From positions 91,683,416-91,747,415 of the forward strand of contig CM057009.1 of the NCBI GenBank assembly GCA_029891345.1: 64,000 nt of DNA. The letters are read 5' to 3'. A program made the position numbers and the translations under genes. Origin of the DNA: Dryococelus australis. Lineage: Eukaryota > Arthropoda > Insecta > Phasmatodea > Phasmatidae. Shown piece by piece: positions 45,818 through 58,000 of this stretch. How positions within the stretch are numbered: the stretch's first letter is position 1; each line of letters opens with the position of its first letter. Under the pieces are notes generated by a model. That model searched no databases. It saw only the letters and a list, made by a program, of their open reading frames with translations, and was not told the origin of the DNA.

Positions 45818-47150
45818 CAATATTACCAAGTATTACAGATTTTCCATAAGTATTACCTACTGATTATAACGTACAGTTAAGGAATTATAGAGGCTTCCTT
45901 GTTTATTACGGAAATAGATAGCCTCGACAATGCACCTGAATTTAGTTTGTATATATTTACAGTATGATATATTGTCTGCCGTGCTATAAACATTGTACAC
46001 TTACCAGAAGCTTGCATGCAAAATGACAATTTCAATATTCTCTGCAAACAGCGCGTACATATTTACGGTACGAAGTACTGTATACCATATGGTAAATATC
46101 GAATTTTTACCAGAAGTTTGAATGCGAGTCAACAATTTCAGTATTCTTTGCAAACAGCGTGATAAATTCGGTATCAGTAGCAGTAAAGATAGTGGCAACA
46201 CTGGAAAGAGAATTCAAGCACTGTTGTGAGTAGTGATGCTATGTCGCCATTGTGTATTTACTCTGTCGTTGTCATGTATTATACATATCTAAGTTTAAGT
46301 TGGTTTCAGGAAATATGTGCAGTTTTAATTTTACTGAAAGATTCTGGAAATAAATTATTTAATGCTAGTGATGAACAGACATGATTTTAGTGAAGTAAAC
46401 ATGCAATAATTACCATTGAAAAACACGTGTTCAAGAGTTGCGAATTTTACAAACTGATCAATTGTTTGCTTATTTTGTAAATAACGTATATGTAAACAGT
46501 TACTATAGTTATCAGTATGCACATGGCCAGAAAAAGCCACACTTTAGAACTTTTGTATTGCGTGAATAATATTTGTTTTTGTCTATATCGTAAATTCAAG
46601 GAGTGTAAGATTAACTTCAGTCAAAGTGTGTGTTTGTGTATTGCTGCATCTGTACACATACGACCAGCGATGTATGTATCATGTTTTGTTTTTTCATTGA
46701 AGTTAAAGTTTTCAAAGTTACAGTAATTTGAATGTTATTTCCATACAAAATTTTCCACTGCTCCATTAAAACTATATGCAACTCGAAATGCCACACAGCT
46801 GTAAGAACATCAAAACAATGCTGTCTCAAGAAAGACATTAAACAAAAACCCCAACCTGTCACCATTTCCTTTTTTACCTCAAAATAAAATATTAATGGTA
46901 TCCCAATAAAGTTAACTTGGCAATTACTAAAATAAAATAGGCTGGAATGCCAACTTTTCGGAATAAATATAAAACCCGCCTATAGCAACATAACTGCTCA
47001 CTTCTCTTTTATTAGTCCATCATACCATTTTCTACACTATGGCCAACCTTAAAAAAAAATCTTACATATTATTGTCTCTTACACCCTCCTATCAATAAAA
47101 TTATACATCAATAAATTGCCAGTTTGCCTTTAACTTAAAAAGACTATGCT
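45818..47150 (-). mobile_element. Inverted copy of the Copia LTR with 67 bp of internal sequence
   Basis: The reverse complement of 45818-47083 matches 39221-40513 nearly throughout. 47084-47150 matches the 65 bases before the Copia LTR, including a polypurine tract (minus ataggaggg). The LTR begins TGTAAGAGACAAT at 47083. The Copia body is missing: at 47150 the sequence switches abruptly to the Gypsy C 5' LTR. Confidence 0.8.
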
Positions 47151-47278
47151 GTTTAGTATCACAAAGTGTATCGTAAGTACACTCGGGAGAGACAGACACA
47201 CACAGAACCCACAGCATGCCTGAGAAACCTGAGTCTCTACAATGCGGTGACCAGGAAACACAGCTGGTGCCTGCATCA
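47151..47278 (+). mobile_element. 5' LTR of Gypsy element C, last 128 bp only
   Basis: It matches the end of the 3' LTR (53876-54004) through tatcgtaagtac, agacggacacacagaaccca and cagcatgcctgaga. It ends CATCA at 47278. The first 1.7 kb is replaced by the Copia fragment. No TGG-type primer site follows; the leader begins GTAAGTAATTTGTG. Confidence 0.75.
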
Positions 47279-47321
47279 GTAAGTAATTTGTGTCTTTGTT
47301 CAACTCGAGTCTCACCCGACG

Positions 47322-47828
47322 GTGTCAAGTGGCGTTTTGAAGTGGGGCCTGTGTGTTCATCCGCGTCAACTGCCAGAAAATGGCGAACAGCATGCTAGAT
47401 CATCTGCGAGAAGTCCTCAAGACTTCTGTGTTGACAACCGCGTTCGCGAGTGTGAACAACATGGACATGCCGGTGAACGTTATGTACATTGTGGCAGGGT
47501 AAATGAAATAAATTTGTTTGCAGAAAATTCATGGTGCCAACCATTATGCCAGTGTATGTCTGATACTGCATCTACGCCATCAGACCATCGCCTGTGCACA
47601 TGCACCAGATGTGACGGGGCGGGAGTGAAGTGGGCTCAGTGCCAACAGTGTAAAAAGGACTTGCATTTACGATGCATAGGGCCTGTGGAATTTACCACCT
47701 TCTGTGATGGTGTAATAAACTGTGACGAATGCTATATGATGAACTGTGCTGTGATCGTGCCACCACCAACACGAGAGGTGAAATCCACGCCGCCGCCAGT
47801 AGTCGTTAATTACATGCCAGAGGGATAA
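47322..47828 (+). pseudogene. gag: Gypsy element C Gag N-terminal part with PHD finger
   Basis: An open frame of 168 codons contains C94-x2-C97-x9-C107-x2-C110-x4-H115-x2-C118-x15-C134-x2-C137 (47601-47732). This is a full Cys4-His-Cys3 PHD-type pattern, with CQQCKKDLHLRCIGP matching the CSVCTEIFHHVCIGW block of element A. Upstream cysteines may be a decayed first finger. The C-terminal part is proline-rich (PPPTREV). The frame stops just before the capsid. PHD fingers usually read histone tails; what this one would do in a Gag is unknown. Confidence 0.75.
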
Positions 47829-48430
47829 CCGGGCCGGACCGAAATGTACTGTTGCCAACTTTTGCGGGGCATGACTCCGAGGACCTGGTTACATTTCTAG
47901 CCATGTGCGAGGAAAAGTTGAATACTACATAGAAAGGACTACCACCAACCGACTAAGGGGAAATGCCACCACATCATGAAATTTAGTCAGAGAATATGGT
48001 GTGACATGGGAGGTGTTTTGTGATTGCCTATTGGGCAGGTTTGACATGGTTGGAGATGCCGTCCAAGCCCAAGCGTGGTTTTATCATGAAATGCAACAGG
48101 AATGCGAAGGGATAGAAGAGTTCATACACCGGAGTACTAGAGATAATTGTCGCTCTGTCAACGCCAGACATAAGGCTGTATCTGCAGAGAGCATCCAGAG
48201 CAAATGTAGAACAGTTTAACGTGGAAGGGGTACCTTTATGAACAGGACGTGCGAGTGGGGCAGGCATACCAATCCCCGAGGCTGAATTTCTACATGTCAA
48301 CATCCATCGCAATTCCAGATGTTACATGACCACCGCCAATGTTTGCACCCACGAGACACAACTGTGACCAGAGGAACTTTCACTACAACAACCGGGATAA
48401 TAATCACCAAGGCAACAGGTCTAGAAACTA
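47829..48430 (+). pseudogene. gag: Gypsy element C Gag capsid region, disrupted
   Basis: In changing frames the text reads LPTFAGHDSEDLVTFLAMCE (capsid start, compare PEFVGQPHEDSITFLINCEE in element A), then a Trp/Phe-rich middle, then RLYLQRASRANVEQF and an Asn/Arg-rich tail near 48370-48425. No CCHC knuckle is visible, unlike elements A and B; it may be lost or replaced by the basic tail. Confidence 0.55.
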
Positions 48431-48835
48431 AGTTGTGAGGTTGGCGAAACAGCACCTGCACCAATCTCACCACCAGGTCTTAATTATCCGCCTAAAGAAG
48501 GTGCCAAAGTGTTCCAGGTTAGTGACAGTATTGTAGGCGCATTATGGGCCAGTGTTGAACTCGAGGGTAAAAATGTGATCGCCGTCATTGACACTGCTGC
48601 AAGTCACAATTTTGTACGCGAAGGCCTAATCCAGGCAATAACAACTAGAGTACCACCCCAACGTCTGCAATTAGCTACCACACATAAACAAGGCTAGGTG
48701 AGAAGTGTAATGCATGTAATGGTAGTGATCTGACAGCTACGTACCAAGTTTGATGTTTACATTGTGCCGGACTTACGTGAGGAGATGATTCTGGGATTGC
48801 CATGGCTTATCGACAACCAAGCCGTAATATAACTA
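48431..48835 (+). pseudogene. Gypsy element C aspartic protease, disrupted
   Basis: VIDTAASHNFVREGL at about 48580-48630 is a retropepsin active site in which the Gly of D-T-G is Ala. Downstream, FDVYIVPDLREEMILGLPWL (48747-48810) is the conserved end of Gypsy proteases. Stops fall near 48694 and 48735. The distance from here to the RT is about 100 residues shorter than usual, indicating a deletion of the RT N-terminus. Confidence 0.7.
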
Positions 48836-48839
48836 CATC

Positions 48840-49505
48840 TAGATCTGCATCATCAATCAGCAGGTATGTGAAATGCTTAATGATAATGTGATTGAACCTA
48901 CGCATAGTCTATACAACTCAGGCATTACACTTGCCCCTAAAAAGGACGGTGAATGGAGGTTTTGCGTTGATTTTCGTCCAATTAGCAAAATTACTGTAAA
49001 CATGCCACCTACCGTAATCAATATGGACACTTTGTCAACACTTGTTTTCACCTCACTAGATTCGAAATCCGGATATTGGCTTTTACCATGCCAGACGGGT
49101 GTAGATTCTAGTTTTGCCATGCCATTTGGCTTAAAGTGTGCCCCTGCAACATTTCAGGATTTAATAGTTAGTGTACTAGATGGATACATAGGAGACTTTG
49201 CGATAGTTTATTTAGATGATGTACTTGTTTGGTCAAACAGCTACGAAGAGCATCTGCACCATTTGAGCCTTGTGTTTGAACGGCTCAAACGCAACAAGCT
49301 TACGTGCAAAGTTGACAGCTATAATTTAGGTATGAGTGAGATAGAGTTTTTGGGACACTATGTAACAGGGAACGGACACGAACCAGAACAGCAACACATA
49401 CAGGAAATTCAAAACAAACCCACACCCAGGTCACGTAAACAAGTCAGAAAATTTTTTGGGTTAATAAATTGGCTAAGGAGATCGCCCCAAATTTTTCTGT
49501 GATAA
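48840..49505 (+). pseudogene. pol: Gypsy element C reverse transcriptase
   Basis: The open frame 48873-49502 (209 codons) begins at VIEPTHSLYNSGITLAPKKD. It contains GEWRFCVDFRPISKIT, FTSLDSKSGYW (first catalytic Asp), FAMPFGLKCAPATFQ, YLDDVLVWS (catalytic pair at about 49209-49220) and EIEFLGHYVT, ending in the thumb/connection. All three catalytic aspartates are present and the motif order is that of Ty3/Gypsy RTs. It lacks the fingers start and is cut by a stop before the RNase H, so it is inactive as a polyprotein. Confidence 0.9.
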
Positions 49506-49519
49506 CCGCACCACTGACC

Positions 49520-49990
49520 GCATTGCTATGCATAAAACGTAAATTTGTATGGACACCTCAAGCTGATCAAGTATTTAAAGAAATCAAACTTGCTGTCCAA
49601 AATTGTAATCCGCTAGCCAGGTTCAACCCATAGTTACCCATTGTAGTGCAGACAAATGCTAGTCAGGAAGGCATCGGAGCCATGTTATACCAGGAGGGAA
49701 CACACGGGGAAAAGTACATAATAAACTACCACAGCGTGAAGTTTGGTGAGACAGAACTAAAGTACCATGTAAACGAACAGGAGCATTTGGCGATTGTACA
49801 CACACTAAGAAAGTACCAACCGTACCTGTTAGGGAAACAGTTTACCTTGAAAACTGACAACTGCTGTCTAGTTTGATTGGAAGGGATGCAAATGGGTAAA
49901 GTAAACTTGCCCGCTGGGCTATATTACTTCAGGAGTTTGACTTCAAGGTAGAACACGGGGCTGGGAAAACCAACGAGCTCGTGGACGCCT
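49520..49990 (+). pseudogene. pol: Gypsy element C RNase H
   Basis: The open part 49646-49876 reads QTNASQEGIGAMLYQEG (first Asp replaced by Asn), NEQEHLAIVHTLRKYQPYL and LKTDNCCLV. These are the D/E/D blocks of Gypsy RNase H. The tail EFDFKVEHGAGKTNELVDAL (with one frame change) follows at about 49930-49990 and is the standard end of the domain. Confidence 0.8.
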
Positions 49991-50219
49991 TATCCAGGAA
50001 TCCCTGTTTGGACCTAACGGTAACAGACGATGCCGTGCTACACAAACAAAAGACGTACAAACTCTTGGTTTGCAAAACATTGTCGCCACACCAACTGGTG
50101 AACTTGTGTCCTTGAATGTCCGTGACGTAGTCAGAGAAGTCCACACTGTGCAGGAAAATTTCCCAGATGTTGCTCAACGCCAGCAATACTGTGCCACACT
50201 GTATTCCGAGTATTGAAGA

Positions 50220-51290
50220 GTGGTAGATAGTGAGATTCAGGTGAAACCCACTGGTAACTGCGCAAGATGGCGAACCTACATACCGAAGGAAAAACTGGAA
50301 CTTGTACTTACGTACGCACATGATAGTCTAGTACATGGGCACCCATGGACTGAACAGACCTGCAGAAACGTGCAAAAATTCTTTCATTGGCCAGTAATTC
50401 AAGGGAATGTACTTAAATATGTACAAAGTTGTATCACGTGCAACACCAGGAAGCTGCGGAGAACAGACTGCGATGCTCCACAACAACCAAGGCTGCCAAT
50501 GGAGCCGTTTAAAAGAGTGGCGCTAGATATTATGGGCCCGTATTCCCGCACCACCAACAGAAAGAGATTTTTGGTGGTTACCGCAGACCTATTTACCAGA
50601 TGGACCAAAGTGTTTCCTGTACGCAACGTATGCGCACACAGAGTCGCCCAGATCATGCAAATGGAGTTCTTTCCGAAATGGGGTTATCTGTAATTTTTGT
50701 TGATTGATAATGGAACCCAGTTTGTAGGAATAAAGTGGAGAGAGTACTGCATGAGGTGGGGAACAGAACACTGTACCACCCCCGCGTGAATCCAACTGGG
50801 CGCCGGAACCAAGACATAAAAGTTTAGTTGACAATTGTGTTAGGCGGAGAACCAAACCAGGTGGGCAGAGCTAATCCCTGAAGTAATGTTTTGCATCAGA
50901 AACCGGGTAAATGCAGCCACTGGGAAAACCTCGGCAGAGATGGTCCAGGGCCACGAGTTGCATGAGCTGGGAGAACCAGGAGAACACCCCCCCCCCCCCC
51001 CTCCTCCCCCCCAACACCATCCGAGGAAGTGGTAATACACCAACAACAAATTCATGCCCAGGCAAGGGAAAATCAGGAAAGGTACTGTACCTCATGGGTA
51101 CCAGAAAGTAGGCAAACATCACTGGAATTACAGCTAGGGATGTACATGTACGTGAGGGAAAATCCGCTATCGGCCGGGATGAAAAAGTACTGGGCTGGAC
51201 TGGCACCTAGTTGCACAGGGCCAGTAAGAGTGGTATAAAAAATGGGAAATTCCACGTTCTTAGTGAAATTGTGACTAAGATGTGTCACAA
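50220..51290 (+). pseudogene. pol: Gypsy element C integrase
   Basis: HDSLVHGHPWTEQTC followed by SCITCNTRK forms the HHCC zinc domain. VALDIMGPYSRTTNRKRFLV carries the first core Asp. A stop at about 50691 precedes LLIDNGTQFVGIKW with the second core Asp. The catalytic Glu region is degraded; a C-run at 50990-51010 disrupts the text. The C-terminal fold appears as GLAPSCTGPVRVV at 51196-51236. It would insert the element cDNA; stops and loss of the Glu block make it dead. Confidence 0.85.
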
Positions 51291-52142
51291 AACGGCACCG
51301 TGATGACCTGCGTATAGCCCGGCCACCTGCAGAGGCGAGAGGCTAGGAGACGCCGTTATGCCCAGTACCTCGGTGAGGATGGCGCAGTATACCAGGGAGT
51401 ACACACGGAAATGTTAGCACGTGCACCAATTTAAACAACACTAACATGGGAACAACCGACCCGGATAACGAAATGACATTTAGGGTTTTTTTTACCATCA
51501 GAATACTCTACGCCGAACAGTGAGGAAGTAGGCGATGAGAACACTCACACACGAGTAGGGGAAGTGAGTAGTAGTGACATAGCATTTCGGGGTTTTGATG
51601 TTAAAGGTAATGGTAGCACAGCAGATCAAAGCTGCTTCAAGGGATTCATGTGTGTATATGAAGAGTGTGGTAACAAAAGTGCACACGTAAATTCAAACAC
51701 AACCAGTGCCTATGAAGTAAATTTTAAGGGATTTCCCCAACGCACACTGAATATGGATGTAACAGGAGTGAAAATGTAAGTTTTAATACCACAAGTGAAG
51801 GCGAGATGCCTTTCTGAGGCTTTTCAGCTCCCTCAGAGGAAAGTCTAGTAGGGCAAGAGAGTTTCAAAGGGTTTGGGGAGGTTAGTAGGGCAATGAGTGT
51901 GACATCACTTGTCAACAAGCTGCAACACAGCACTCGCAAGAGGCAAAGTGAGTCACCACCACGTCCCCACAACATTGTTCCAGCCTACACCCCCACACCT
52001 TGCAAACGCCATCGAATCAGAAGACCTCCGAGGCCACGTTTTCTTTGCCCTCAACCGGTGGTCCCGGTTCACAGCCGGGCAGAGCCCGCCAGAGTAATGT
52101 TGAGTTGCTTGCACCATCTTGGCCTTCGAGGGAGGTGTCGCT
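51291..52142 (+). other. Element C 3' internal region with polypurine tract
   Basis: Two short open frames, 51564-51779 and 51893-52165 (Arg/Pro-rich, RPPRPRFLCPQP), show no known domain. No envelope-like gene is seen. A purine-rich tract, gagggaggtg at 52128-52137, lies just before the LTR. Confidence 0.55.
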
Positions 52143-54004
52143 TGATGCCGGCTAACAGCCAATGAGTGTTAAGACCACGACAGCGCTCACCACCACGTGA
52201 CACGTCAGAAGCACGATCGCAAAGAGACCTTAAACTGGACTTTCCCATTATGGGAATATTGTATTTTTCAAGTGTTAAATATGTTTTCTTTTATTCCAGG
52301 TTCATAGTTTTTTTATGTTTAATATTTGTATATTCATAAAGTGTTGCACCATACTTGGTTATAAATTCAAACTGCGTGCTGCGCTTAGATTAAGAGCAGT
52401 TATACTCCAGCCAGAATGCCGTAACAAAAGACATTAAAATAAGACAAGAAATTACAAATTAAAACGTGCAATGTCAATTCATATTTTAATTTCTAAAGTG
52501 CCCTTTACTTTCCAATATAAAATATTTTACTCGGCATGCATAGCACTTCCGCTTATGTGAACCCCGTAGGCAGCCATGGTAGGTCTGCGTGACACTTGCC
52601 TATAGGCAGTCTGTCTAGGAGAACTGGCAAGGTAAGATGCTGTCACGTACGCACTACAACTTTTCAACACTGATGTAGGTTACAATAGTTTTATTTAGTA
52701 TACCGGTCTTTGCTTTGCGTACGTTAGCCAGACATTTCCCCACCATTATGCTTCTGCTTAAATAATAATTTGTGCCCTTGCGGCTTTTTGAAACTTAAAA
52801 CGAGGAGAAAGGGAGGAAATGTCGGAAAGGTCATGCGACCTGCACAACTTGAATCAGGCGGCATCCGCCTGTACTAAAAGCATTTCATTGTAATTTCTGT
52901 ATTATCGCTGCGTGCAATTTTAAGGGCTTTACATCTATGTATATATTTGAAGGTATTTTTCATGCTTAATCATTTTACGGCCACATCACGTTTGACCACG
53001 CGGTCAGATATTGCCATCAATGCATTTTCAGGGCATATTTGTGTAATATCATGTGTGCCATAATTTATTTCAGGGTTCTATGTATTTTCATTCAGGGTTC
53101 TGTGTAATTTTCACGTAAATTGATGCTTTGTATGTATGACCATGCTGTCATTTTCATGTTTGTTTTTTCCGCAATCAGGCATGCTAAAAGTCTGTAAATG
53201 TCTCAATCATCAGGGGTTTCCAAATGAAATACCAGTTTTTCTGAACAGAATTGGCCGTTTCCATGAGAAATATTGCAATTTCACCTGCACTACGTGGTCT
53301 GCTACAAACTTTATCCAGCGGCATCCGCGCCATCTAAGCTTGCTTTCTCACATGTGCGTGTTTATTGTGACTACTCAAATCTTGCCCCATCTTGTTTCAT
53401 TGATATTTGTGTAACTTTGTAATTTTGTACGGTGATATTATTTCCGTCCTAGCTGGCTATGTGTATAGGCCATCACCACGCTAACCACGTGCGGGAGGGC
53501 GAATCCCGATGAGTCACGCTAATGATGCCAAATAATCACATGTGTTCATATATTGATTCATCTTGTAACTCTCTGTGTACTATCTTCAGGGAAAATCGTC
53601 AGTCCACCCTAGTGGCTGTCAACCCCTTCCCTTGTGAAGATTGTGTTCTCAAACACCACGGTGAAGTCATCCACATAGGAGTGCGCTAGAGTAATTGCGG
53701 GCTGGGGAGCACCCAAACAGAGTTAGCTAGACACGTCCAAGTTTATCATCATGAAATTTCTTGTCACGTTATTTTATGAGCAGTAAAATAAAAAGTAAGT
53801 TTCACAGTGTTTCAATCTTTAATTTGTAGTGACAGTGTCCTCGCCACACAATTTTTCAGTGATAAAATATTTAGTAAATGTTTAGTATTGCAAAGAGTAT
53901 CGTAAGTACGCTCTGGTGAGACGGACACACAGAACCCACAGCATGCCTGAGAACCTGAGTCTCAACAGTGCGGTGACTGGGAAACACCACTGGTGCCCGT
54001 ATCA
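52143..54004 (+). mobile_element. 3' LTR of Gypsy element C, 1.86 kb
   Basis: It starts TGATGCCGGCTAACAG right after the purine tract and ends ...TATCA at 54004, where similarity to the 5' LTR remnant stops. A full-length relative lies at 21012-22882. A CCAAT motif occurs close to the start (about 52158). Confidence 0.85.
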
Positions 54005-54653
54005 GATATATATAATATAATATATATTCCATAAAGGAAATAATTTTTCCAGGTTTTTATTATTTATTGGTAGTTGTGTAGTCTTATATTAGAGTTCATT
54101 TAAATTTTCATTCACATTGTTGCACTGTCCTCTGATATCAATTTATTTGTGGGGTTTAATTCATTATTGCAGTTTGTTGTAGTGTTCATTGTGGTAATGT
54201 GGTTCATTAAATTTCTTGTACGCTTTTGAGTCTGTTATCCAATGCTTCATGTTCCATTGACTGCTAGGTTATTCTGTAGTTCCTAATTATTTGTTGTTTA
54301 TTATCTGGGATTTTTCTTGATTTTGGTTACTTTATTTTGCTCTTAGACTTATTTTTGGCATTGGATTCAGTCCATTTATTTGCTCACAGAAATCCTGTAA
54401 CTACCTGTGTTGAAAATCGTAGAAATTGTTCCACACATAAGTTAGCTTAGTTTGCAAGCTTTATGCAGTAGTTTAAATATACGGAAAACACATTTATTCT
54501 GAATAATGAATTTTTTTTTGTGGTGAAATGCTTGCTGCAGTGGTAAAATGCTTGCTGCATGTTTACCGCTGTCAGATTATTCCTAATAGTATTAAAGTGC
54601 TACATTGAACGTTATGTTGAAATAGAGTGGTGAGTAGAGTTATCAACTTGTAC
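54005..54653. other. AT-rich flank with a TA-rich patch and a 21-bp duplication
   Basis: A TA/TAA patch lies at 54005-54030. A gtggtgaaatgcttgctgca block is repeated in tandem at about 54520-54560. No gene is recognised. Confidence 0.5.
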
Positions 54654-55072
54654 AGGCTGTTCATGGTAAAATGAGCACTTTTGAAAGACCTGCTTAAAAT
54701 CTACTTGTATACACATTGTGTATTCCTCCACATTATGTAAAAGTAACATTGCTATGGGCCTCATCACTTTATTCATCCGTCTGTCAAATGAAACTATGAA
54801 ATTATTACGAAAGTAAATATTTTATGAATCTGTCATTTTTACACTTCAATGCATTAAAAAAAGAGAAAGCAAAAGGAACAATTTTAAGTTAACACAAATG
54901 GGTACCTAACACTTTTTATTCGACATTAAGATATGGTACTACTTTCCATCTATCATTACCAACTTTACTGGGCGAATGTCACTTAATGCACCCATTAAAA
55001 TATATACATGCAGGGGCAGTGACTTTTTCCTAAGGTTCATTTCTAGAGTGCTCACTTTATCATAAACAGCCT
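54654..55072. mobile_element. MITE-like element, 419 bp, with 26-bp TIRs
   Basis: The left end AGGCTGTTCATGGTAAAATG then AGCACT and the reverse complement of the right end differ at 3 of 26 bases. A second left end with the same sequence starts at 63815. The interior has no coding frame. No target duplication is clear. Confidence 0.7.
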
Positions 55073-58000
55073 TTACCAGGGTGCAGTTTTGGGTGAAGCC
55101 TTTATGCCATGCACAAATGTATAAGAAAAAACTTTATCTTACGTTATGATCACAGACACATCTATAAATAATAAACCCCTAACCCAGACACTGGTTCCCA
55201 ATTCATTCAACCGATTGACCATTCAAATAGCTTTTAAATGACTTTCAGTTGTTGTAATGGTATTATTTATTTCAAAACTGCTGTTACATGAGAATTGCAG
55301 AACGAAAATCAATACAAGATTTCAGGCAAATTCACAATGGAATTAAGTCACAAGATCATGAGAGAGCCTCTGCTCCTCCTTCCCATGTCATTAATTTTAA
55401 ATGTCTGTCTCCTGTTTATCATTGGTTGCTTTCAGTTCCTCCTAGGTTGTGGAATCTGGTTCTGTTCTTTGGGATCACTGGGAAGCTGTGGTAGAAATTT
55501 TACCCAAAATTTTATTTAGACCCAATAGGCCTACATTTGAGAAAAGTAACGTTCATGGTAATTTGGTTCACATCAAGCAGCTTGTTATCTGATGCATGAA
55601 CTAGTTAGCAGTGTTGTATGTCTTGGATGTTGTGTCACTTTCATCAAGCTCTTGGTTCATCTAATGCTTTCTAACATGATGTCTCGTCAGTGTAAACATG
55701 TTATAGCAATTTCTTTATTTATTGAGTAATTTTTTTATTTAACGTTTGAAACTACTTGTAACTGCCAGCATCTTTATAGACACTACTTACATGTACCCAG
55801 TAAAGCTATTAGTGGTAGGGGGAAAGTAGTTCCACGTCATAGTTTTGTATTAAGAGTGTAATTAATATTAATATTTGTGAGCACTGACGTTATTTCTTAG
55901 GCCTTATGCTCAAAATGTTGAAAATATTCTTTAAAATATTCATACTCTTTCTTGATTTATACGTACATTTTGTCACTGGGTTGATAACAGTGTAAATTTT
56001 GTATGTGGTGTAAGAAAACATAATAGGTATAAAAGGCAGGGCTTTCACAAGAGCTTGGTGAACCACTAACAGCCTACATGTTTCATGTTTATAAAGTGCC
56101 ATGATTTTTCTGTGTTAGAATCCATTTTATCGCTGCCTACTTCTATTTTTGCCCTCTGCTGCCCAAAGCCCACATAAACCCATCATATGAAGGGTCTAAC
56201 ATATCACCCATGCCTGCCATCTGTTCTGACTCATTTTCTGCTCGAAACTGCTCCCTATCTTCATTAGGCCAGAGGATTGGCTCCTGACAAACTGGCCGTA
56301 TGAAGGTTTTTGACTGAGTGTCTCAGTGACACAAAATTTAATGTTGTCTAGAGAAGTGCCATTACATTGCAATGCATTGATGTAACCCATCTATAATTAC
56401 TTCCAACTTTTCTGAACACTTACTAAGTTCCTCTTTCAGGCTATTCCTTTGCTTCATACAAATAAAGCTTAACCAAGTCTAGCAAATCATACCAAAGGGA
56501 CAACACACCCGTGCACGCTTAGTTTAATTAATTTCTCATGAGAACTGTTTAGAATTGGGCATTACCAGCACACCTATTTTATCTATGTTTTTATTCATAT
56601 TAATTATAAATTAATTATTATAATTTATAGATTAAAAGTAAGTAAAGTAAAAGTTCAATTTAACCAAAAATAAGAAACTTTAATATTAACAGAAGCATTA
56701 AAAGCCTTTGATACATGACATATTTAGAAAACAACCAAACACATTAGGTATGGGGTTATTTTTTAAATGTTTGATTCAAAAAGTGTAAAGATACTGCAGA
56801 TAGACTAGATTAGTGTGCACCCGTCTAAATAGGTGCTAACTAAATGATGGCCACGAATAAATGTATTTCCATCTATGCATAGAAAGAGTAGATTGGGTGA
56901 AATAGTTGAGCGCTCAGCTGCACAAGGAAGAACTCTCAATTTCACCACCTGTCAAAGGGACTGCCCTGCTGCAAACTCTTGTCTTACTTCCCTCTTTGTT
57001 ACCATCAACATTGATCCTCAATTAAAAGTTTTTAAATTGCATAGCATGTGTCCTGTATATGCCAAACCTGCATTTATTTTAATTTTAACAAACATTGATA
57101 AAACTATTCAAGATATGTTGGGTGAGGTTTCCCACAAGCTGTAGTTTTGCTTGAGCAAGCATGTAGAAAACGCACAAAGATGGTTTAACTAAACAGTAAT
57201 TATATTTTTAATGTTTTTTCATCCCTATTGGATTACACTTTGACTATGGAAAATTACAAGTATATATTAATAAAGTAGCTCATATTCTGTGAAATACTTT
57301 TCATGTAAGTTTATTTAAATTCTTGTGGCTCAGAAAATAGGGCTTTTATTATAAAAAATTTTGTAGATGAAATTTTATTCAAGTGTTGAGAGGCAAGTCA
57401 TTGAAGAGCCCTTCCAGCATGTCACATTCATCAAAAAAACTGTATAGCATGATTTTGAATGGTATTTATTCTCCCGTATCTATTTCCAGTTAATTCATTT
57501 TATAGACTAGGTTCTGTAAGTTCTGAATCTAGATTACATATTGTTACCAGCATCAAATGGTAATAAGTGAAAATGTTTAAACAGTAAATTCCCAGGGCAC
57601 CAGGCCGTAAATATGCGCATGGCCACATGGTACGAAGAGACTCTGACAAGGCGTGATATTACCACGTGGCTACTTATTTGATGCCCAAACATACATACCT
57701 TTATTCTTTTGTTCTGCTGTTGGCCACAGAACATGCCTTATACTGTAACACAACTGGGAAGGTGCTAGACTACACAAATGGAGTCGACCACGCACTCATT
57801 ACAATCGGGTGCGATCTGGCATGTAATTAACAAAAAAGTTATACATTGTCACTTCATGCGGTACAGAAAATAAGCAGTAAAAAGTTAAACTGTAAAATAG
57901 CCAGGTGGCTGCACTCAAATTAGGATACGTCCTGTCTGATTAAGCCAGGTTACAAAGTACAAGTTCGCACATTGTAAAAAGAGTCGCGGCAAAAAAATAT

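Noticed and set aside
39221..47083. The two inverted Copia LTRs as ends of one 7.9-kb element
   Set aside because: LTRs of one element must be direct repeats; these are inverted, and each has its own adjoining internal fragment on its outer side.
53986..54004. TGGTGCCCGTATCAG as a primer-binding site of element C
   Set aside because: The same text closes both the 5' and the 3' LTR copies, so it belongs to the LTR end and does not lie beyond it.
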